Below, one piece after another: positions 23,547 through 28,256 of a stretch of 28,256 nt of DNA. This stretch comes from an uncultured Lachnospiraceae bacterium (lineage in GTDB: Bacteria; Bacillota; Clostridia; Lachnospirales; Lachnospiraceae): the NCBI GenBank assembly GCA_910587935.1, contig CAJUNP010000035.1, forward strand, positions 1 to 28,256. Reading direction: 5' to 3'. How positions within the stretch are numbered: the first letter of the stretch is position 1; each line of letters opens with the position of its first letter. The notes below the pieces were generated by a model. The model was not told the origin of the DNA. It worked only from the letters and a program-made list of their open reading frames with translations, and did no database searches. A program made the position numbers and the translations under genes.

Positions 23547-25715
23547 TTGGAGGAGAAGAAGTTACAGGAATTACTGAATAATATGACGGAAAAAGAAAAG
23601 CTGGTGCAGGTGTTTCAATTGGCGGCATGCTGTTATGAAGAAGATTTTACGCCGAATTTTACAGGTCCCATGCGGGACATTCAGGTGGACGACACATTGA
23701 AAAAAACGGCGGGTTCGGTAATCGGATTACTGGAGCCGGAGGAAATGCAAAGGCTTCAGAAACTTTGCGCATCCGGGCCCAATCATATTCCGGCATTGTT
23801 TATGCTGGATATAATCCATGGGTTTAAGACGATTTTTCCGATTCCCTTAGGTCTTGCCTGCAGCTGGGATACGGAATTGATGCAAAAAACCTGCAGGGTT
23901 GCGGCCAGGGAAGCGCGGGCCAGCGGAATTCATGCAACCTTTGCGCCTATGGCGGATCTGGTGCGCGATTCAAGATGGGGGCGCGTTATGGAATCCACCG
24001 GAGAAGATCCCTGGCTGAACGCACGGTTTGCAGAAGCGGCCGTAAAGGGATTTCAGGGAGAAGGAGTCGGCGAAAAAGACTCCCTGATGAGTTGTGTTAA
24101 GCATTTTGCCGGATACGGGGCGGCGGAAGCAGGCAGGGAATATAATACGGTGGACATGTCCAGAGGAGTTTTGAGAGATATGTATCTGGAGGCGTATCAT
24201 GCCGCCGTTGAGGCCGGATGCCGGTTGGTCATGACAGCTTTCAATACGATAGAGAGAGTTCCCGCAACGTGCAATAAATGGCTCCTTACCACACTGCTCA
24301 GGGAAGAATGGGGATTCGACGGCGCTGTAATAACGGACTGGAATTCCATGAATGAGTTGCTTGCACATTCCGTAGCCGGGGACGGAAAGGAAGCTGCCGG
24401 GAAAGCGCTTAAGGCAGGCGTGGATATCGATATGATGTCCGGGCATTACTTGTTTGATCTGGGAAAGAAAATGGAGGAAGAGCCGGAATTGCGGCCCTTG
24501 CTGGATCAGGCGGTGATGCGGATTCTGAGACTGAAAAATGAGATGGGACTGTTTGAAGACCCGGGACGGGGAACGGACCCCAAGCTGGCAAGGCAGTTAT
24601 ATTTATGTGAAGAGCACCGGGCGCTGGCGTTGGAAGCCGCCCACAAATCTATGGTGCTCCTTAAAAACGAGCGGGTACTGCCGCTGAAAAAGGAATGCAG
24701 GGTTACGCTTGCGGGCAGCATGGCCGGAGCGGAAAATCTTCTGGGCGGGTGGTCGTTTACCGGAGATGCACAGGACTGCATAACAATCCCGGAAGGGTTA
24801 AAGCAAATTGGCGCGAATGTAGCCGCGCCCCGGCACGGGTGGATCGATATGGATGAAGTGTGCGCACTGGCACGGCAGTCTGATGTAACGCTGTTGATTG
24901 GCGGAGAACCGGTGGAGGAAACCGCGGAGGCAAACAGTAAAACGAATCTGAGACTGAAGGAAGAGGACCGGAAGCTTCTTTATTCTTTAAAAGAGCAGGG
25001 GAGCAGAGTGGTACTGGTGGTTTTATCGGGCAGAGCTTTCGTATTGAGCGATGTGGAGCCTTACTGCGATGCAATTCTGCAGGCATGGTTTCCGGGAACC
25101 GAGGCGGGCCGGGCAATTGCGGATATTTTATATGGGATCGCGCAGCCTGAAGGAAAATTGACGATATCGTTTCCTTATACGGAAGGACAGCTGCCGCTGT
25201 ATTATAATGGATTCAGAACCGGACGGCCGCAGAAGGAGGAAGCGCTGACCGGCGGAGAGATCAATGAGGTGGATGAAATCTACGTTTCACATTATATAGA
25301 CTGTCAGAATAAACCGCTGTATCCTTTTGGTTACGGACTCTCTTATACGGATTATGCATATCGGGATCTAAAGCTTTCGTCGGAATATATGTATCCCGGC
25401 GGGACGATTCAGGCCTCCGTGAAGGTGAAAAATACCGGAGAACGGGTCGGCAGGGAAATTGTACAGCTGTATCTGTGCGATCCGGTGGGCAGCGTAGTCC
25501 GTCCGGTAAAAGAACTGAAGGCATACCGCCTTTTGGAGCTGCAGCCGGGAGAAGAACAGGAATGTATTTTTACCATTTCGGAAGAAGACCTGAAGTTCTG
25601 GGACAATGAAGAGAAAAAAGTACTGGAACCGGGCAGATTTATCGTTATGGCCGGACCGGATTCGGAAAGGCTGTTAAAAAGTGAATTTGTTTATAAACTG
25701 AAAAAGGAGAGATAA
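23547..25715 (+). CDS. Cytoplasmic GH3 beta-glycosidase (BglX-like)
   Basis: A 722-residue glycoside hydrolase family 3 enzyme without a signal peptide, so it cleaves imported oligosaccharides inside the cell. Visible motifs are IPALFMLDIIHGFKTIFPIPLG, RDSRWGRVMESTGEDP, SCVKHFAGYGAAEAGREYN and the nucleophile Asp264 in VITDWNSM. The C-terminal domain contains GEPVEETAEANSKTNLRL, which matches the BglX region GEAQGMAHEASSRT, then AWFPGTEAGRAIADILYG and a fibronectin-like end. The start is TTG at 23547, 9 bases after AAAGGA; the next ATG (23583) would cut into the conserved N-terminus. GH3 includes beta-glucosidases, beta-xylosidases and others, and I cannot fix the substrate. It is part of the operon with the LplA/B/C-like transporter and the GH4 gene 4 bases downstream. 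Confidence 0.92.
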   Translation: MEEKKLQELLNNMTEKEKLVQVFQLAACCYEEDFTPNFTGPMRDIQVDDTLKKTAGSVIGLLEPEEMQRLQKLCASGPNHIPALFMLDIIHGFKTIFPIPLGLACSWDTELMQKTCRVAAREARASGIHATFAPMADLVRDSRWGRVMESTGEDPWLNARFAEAAVKGFQGEGVGEKDSLMSCVKHFAGYGAAEAGREYNTVDMSRGVLRDMYLEAYHAAVEAGCRLVMTAFNTIERVPATCNKWLLTTLLREEWGFDGAVITDWNSMNELLAHSVAGDGKEAAGKALKAGVDIDMMSGHYLFDLGKKMEEEPELRPLLDQAVMRILRLKNEMGLFEDPGRGTDPKLARQLYLCEEHRALALEAAHKSMVLLKNERVLPLKKECRVTLAGSMAGAENLLGGWSFTGDAQDCITIPEGLKQIGANVAAPRHGWIDMDEVCALARQSDVTLLIGGEPVEETAEANSKTNLRLKEEDRKLLYSLKEQGSRVVLVVLSGRAFVLSDVEPYCDAILQAWFPGTEAGRAIADILYGIAQPEGKLTISFPYTEGQLPLYYNGFRTGRPQKEEALTGGEINEVDEIYVSHYIDCQNKPLYPFGYGLSYTDYAYRDLKLSSEYMYPGGTIQASVKVKNTGERVGREIVQLYLCDPVGSVVRPVKELKAYRLLELQPGEEQECIFTISEEDLKFWDNEEKKVLEPGRFIVMAGPDSERLLKSEFVYKLKKER

Positions 25716-25719
25716 AAGT

Positions 25720-27081
25720 ATGGCTGTTAAAATTAGTATTATCGGAGCGGGAAGCGGGATGTTTTCTTTAAATCTGGTAAAGGATCTGTGTCTGACGCCG
25801 AATTTGCTGGACAGTGAAATCTGTTTTATGGATATCGATGAAGACCGGCTTGAGTCTTCTTATACCCTGTGTAAGAAATTTGCCGGAGAGCGCGGCGTAC
25901 ATTTGAATATTACGAAGACGCTCAGCCGGGAAGAAGCGCTCAGGGGAGCTGATTTTGTGGTAAACACGGTATTGATCGGCGGTTACCGCGGCTGGAAGGA
26001 AGGCTGGGAGATCGGTAAGAAATGGGGTTACCGTTTCGGCGGAAGTCTGCACATTATGCATGACGAAGCTTTCTGGATTAATTTTTACCAGCTTCGCATG
26101 ATGGAGGAGATTCTGCTCGATATTAAACGGATCTGCCCGGACGCCTGGTATCTGATGGTAGCCAATCCCGTTATGGCGGGTATCACTTATTTAAAGAGAA
26201 AGTATCCGGAAGTAAAGCTGGTGGGACTTTGCCACGGATATGCCGGCGTATATGAACTGGCGGAACAGCTGGGATTAGAGGAAGAAAACATCAGTTATGA
26301 GATTCCCGGCGTGAATCATTTTGTGTGGCTTCGCCATTTTTATTATAAGGGACAGGACGCGATGCCTCTTGTAGACAAATGGGTCGAAGAAAAGGCGGAA
26401 GAATTCGGAAAAACCTGCGGGAAGAGTTATTGCCTGGGGCCGAAAGGAATTGACCTGTATAAGAGGTACGGGATTTTTCCTATTGGAGATACGGCAAATG
26501 CAGGCGGCGGAGCGTGGGGAAGCTGGTATCACACCAGTAAGGAAGAGGAAGAAAAATGGAATGAAGACCCGGACAAGTGGTTTAAAGATTATTTCAACTA
26601 CAGCATGGAACAGGTAAACCGGATTCATGAAATGGCGTTCGGCGGCAAATCCATCAGCGAGCAGATCGGCACGGAACATTCCAAAGAACCGATGATTCCC
26701 CTGATCGAGGCCTTGGCCTGTGATGTGGAAAGGGTCGTGATTGTCAATGTATTGAATGATAAGGAATATGTGCAGGGTGTGCCGAGAGATTTTGAGGTAG
26801 AGATTCCGGCGCTGGTTTCCAAAAAGGGAATCAGGGGACTGCATACCGACCCGCTTCCGAAGGCGGTTCTGTCGAGAATGATGCATGACCGTATTTCCAC
26901 CGTAGAGATGGAACTGGCGGCTTTTGAAAATCATGATAAAAATCTGCTGGTGGATCTGATTATGATGGATCCGCATAACAGAACGAGGGAGCAGGCGGAA
27001 GGATTTTTGGAAGAAATCCTGAATCTGCCTTATCATACGGAGATGAAGGAATATTTTTCCATGGAATATTCTCCTGAGTAA
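25720..27081 (+). CDS. GH4 NAD-dependent glycosidase, possible alpha-glucuronidase type (CHGY motif)
   Basis: A 453-residue family 4 glycoside hydrolase, an unusual NAD+ and Mn2+ dependent enzyme that works by oxidation-elimination. It has the Rossmann motif ISIIGAGSGMF at 5-15, a substrate-binding NP pair at 149-150, the metal-binding Cys171 in CHGY (171-174) and His200 in PGVNHFVW. In this family the four residues starting at that Cys track specificity: CN[V/I/M]P in phospho-glycosidases, CHSV in alpha-galactosidases, CHEV in the alpha-galacturonidase LplD and CHGx in alpha-glucuronidases. CHGY therefore points to a uronic-acid substrate, most like alpha-glucuronidase. It is the last gene of the operon, in the place that lplD takes in Bacillus lplABCD, and a strong terminator follows. 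Confidence 0.85.
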   Translation: MAVKISIIGAGSGMFSLNLVKDLCLTPNLLDSEICFMDIDEDRLESSYTLCKKFAGERGVHLNITKTLSREEALRGADFVVNTVLIGGYRGWKEGWEIGKKWGYRFGGSLHIMHDEAFWINFYQLRMMEEILLDIKRICPDAWYLMVANPVMAGITYLKRKYPEVKLVGLCHGYAGVYELAEQLGLEEENISYEIPGVNHFVWLRHFYYKGQDAMPLVDKWVEEKAEEFGKTCGKSYCLGPKGIDLYKRYGIFPIGDTANAGGGAWGSWYHTSKEEEEKWNEDPDKWFKDYFNYSMEQVNRIHEMAFGGKSISEQIGTEHSKEPMIPLIEALACDVERVVIVNVLNDKEYVQGVPRDFEVEIPALVSKKGIRGLHTDPLPKAVLSRMMHDRISTVEMELAAFENHDKNLLVDLIMMDPHNRTREQAEGFLEEILNLPYHTEMKEYFSMEYSPE

Positions 27082-27096
27082 AAGTTCATAAGACAG

Positions 27097-27143
27097 CGGC
27101 GCGGAAACAGACAGGACGGGAATCTGTTTCTGCGCCGTTTTTT
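27097..27143 (+). terminator. Intrinsic terminator of the LplABC/GH3/GH4 operon
   Basis: A 15-base stem, CGGCGCGGAAACAGA (27097-27111) with TCTGTTTCTGCGCCG (27123-27137) and one G-T pair, is followed by six T (27138-27143). A strong Rho-independent terminator that closes the transporter and hydrolase operon. Confidence 0.85.
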
Positions 27144-27250
27144 AATTTGCCGCTGATAATATACGGGCATTTAAGAAACTGCCTGGGCAGAGTTAACAAA
27201 TCGCCGCGTTGGTAGTATTATGAATGTATCCTCTCTTTTTCGTGCAGAGA

Positions 27251-27279
27251 TTGAGAGGACAAAAACGGAACCGTATTAT
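27251..27279 (+). promoter_or_regulatory. Promoter of the AraC/GyrI-type regulator gene
   Basis: TTGAGA (27251-27256), 17 bases, then TATTAT (27274-27279). The gene starts at 27310 after AGGAGG (27295-27300), leaving a short leader. Confidence 0.6.
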
Positions 27280-27309
27280 ATACTGAAAACTGTCAGGAGG
27301 ATTTTTGTC

Positions 27310-28155
27310 ATGGAATGGATTGAACGGCTGAATGATGCAATTGGTTATATTGAAGGACATTTAACGGAGGAAATTGATTATGGACAGCTTGGGCAGATTG
27401 CCTGCTGCTCTTCCTGGCATTTCCAGAGAATGTTCACCTATATGGCGGGGGTGCCGTTATCTGAATATATCCGCAGGAGAAAAATGTCGCTTGCCGCTGC
27501 AGACTTACAGGGCAAAAACATGAAAATCATTGATGTGGCAGCTAAATACGGATATAATTCCCCTACCGCATTTAACAGGGCATTTCAGTCTGTGCATGGA
27601 ATCGCCCCGTCTGCTGTAAAAAATGAGGGCGTATCCGTAAAATCCTTTCCGCCAATCTCATTTAAAATTACAGTAAAAGGAGTGGAGGAAATGAATTATC
27701 GAATTGAAACAAAGGACGCTTTCCGCATTGTAGGAGTATCCGTACCGCTGCATAAGGATATTGAAAAAAATTTTACGGTTATTCCCCCAAAGTGGCAGGA
27801 AATATCTGCGGACGGAACATTGCAGAGACTAATTGGCATGATGGACATGCAGCCTATGGGAGTGCTTGGCGTCAGCACTTGTAATGATACGGAACCATGG
27901 AGGTATTATATTGCGGTATCTACTTCACAGGCCAGGGATGACCTTGAAGAATATGTTGTGCCAGCGGCTGCCTGGGCAATATTTTCAGGAGAGGGTACGA
28001 ACCAGTCTATTCAGGAATTAGAACGGCGCATCGTAACAGAGTGGCTGCCGACATCGGGATACGAATATGGAAATGCTCCCGATATCGAGGTATACTTAAA
28101 TCCGGACCCGCAAAATGCACAATATGAAGTATGGATACCGGTTGTAAAGAAATAG
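27310..28155 (+). CDS. AraC-family regulator with GyrI-like effector-binding domain
   Basis: A 281-residue regulator. It has an N-terminal AraC double helix-turn-helix at about 5-105 (IDYGQLGQIACCSSWHFQRMFTYMAG and IIDVAAKYGYNSPTAFNRAFQSVHGIAP) joined to a C-terminal GyrI/BmrR-like small-molecule binding domain (about 125-281: YRIETKDAFRIVGVSVPL, WAIFSGEG, YEYGNAPDIEVYL, YEVWIPVVKK). Proteins of this layout respond to hydrophobic or cationic compounds and often control efflux or stress genes. The start at 27310 is chosen because AGGAGG is 9 bases upstream; an ATG at 27220 would place 30 unrelated residues before the helix-turn-helix and overlap the promoter. It is separated from the sugar operon by a strong terminator and is probably unrelated to it. 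Confidence 0.92.
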   Translation: MEWIERLNDAIGYIEGHLTEEIDYGQLGQIACCSSWHFQRMFTYMAGVPLSEYIRRRKMSLAAADLQGKNMKIIDVAAKYGYNSPTAFNRAFQSVHGIAPSAVKNEGVSVKSFPPISFKITVKGVEEMNYRIETKDAFRIVGVSVPLHKDIEKNFTVIPPKWQEISADGTLQRLIGMMDMQPMGVLGVSTCNDTEPWRYYIAVSTSQARDDLEEYVVPAAAWAIFSGEGTNQSIQELERRIVTEWLPTSGYEYGNAPDIEVYLNPDPQNAQYEVWIPVVKK

Positions 28156-28204
28156 ATAATGAATACGTTTGATTAGCATAATACATACTTTATTAGACAT
28201 ATAG

Positions 28205-28232
28205 GGAAACACTGATTAATTCAAGTATTTCC
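28205..28232. other. Imperfect inverted repeat at the right edge
   Basis: GGAAACACT (28205-28213) and AGTATTTCC (28224-28232) form a nine-base stem with one mismatch around a ten-base loop. No T run follows, so it is a poor terminator. It could be a weak transcript end for the AraC-type gene or part of an element continuing outside the window. The other bases after 28156 show no gene. Confidence 0.25.
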
Positions 28233-28256
28233 TGATAATGTATGATAAAATGTAAG

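Noticed and set aside
28205..28232. End of an insertion sequence at the right edge
   Set aside because: There is only a short imperfect inverted repeat; no transposase or target duplication is visible in the window.

Overview
The window looks like a carbohydrate-utilisation region from a gut-type Clostridia genome, most likely Lachnospiraceae. The grounds are moderate GC, strong AGGAGG ribosome sites, sigma-A promoters with TTGAAA -35 boxes, YesM/YesN-type two-component systems next to CUT1 sugar ABC transporters, and LacI and AraC regulators. This is judged from gene style only. No rRNA, tRNA, CRISPR array or intact mobile element was seen.

Layout. (1) 190-4386: a tight plus-strand operon encoding a triose-phosphate-isomerase-like protein, a YjbQ/UPF0047 protein, an L-arabinose-isomerase-like sugar isomerase and an FGGY sugar kinase. 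It is preceded by an extended -10 promoter and an AraC-style direct repeat. (2) 4494-6792: an acidic coiled-coil protein of unknown function and a MATE efflux pump, each with its own promoter. (3) 6856-9747: a minus-strand LacI regulator, then two broken genes fused head to head at about 9207. One is the C-terminal part of an apiosidase-like/DUF5605 glycoside hydrolase (minus strand). The other is the C-terminal part of a CUT1 permease (plus strand). The geometry fits one breakpoint of an inversion, or an assembly chimera. (4) 10020-12915 and 13137-16486: two YesM/YesN-type sensor kinase and AraC-type response regulator pairs. (5) 16656-19854: sugar-binding lipoprotein plus two CUT1 permeases, with a terminator-like hairpin after the binding-protein gene. 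(6) 19993-27081: a second transporter of LplA/LplB/LplC type followed by a cytoplasmic GH3 enzyme and a GH4 enzyme with a CHGY motif. The order resembles Bacillus lplABCD with a GH3 gene inserted. (7) 27310-28155: an AraC regulator with a GyrI-like effector domain.

Working model (inference). The sensor kinases detect plant or mucin oligosaccharides and their AraC-type regulators switch on the neighbouring importers. Oligosaccharides enter through the CUT1 permeases; no transport ATPase is encoded here, so a shared MsmX/MsmK-like ATPase elsewhere is expected. GH3 and GH4 enzymes cut them in the cytoplasm. The isomerase/kinase operon would process one released sugar to a phosphorylated ketose. 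Similar A-rich repeats before the isomerase operon and before the second two-component system suggest a common regulator. The most noteworthy items are the head-to-head broken-gene junction, the TIM-like/YjbQ/isomerase/kinase operon, and the shared repeat motif.
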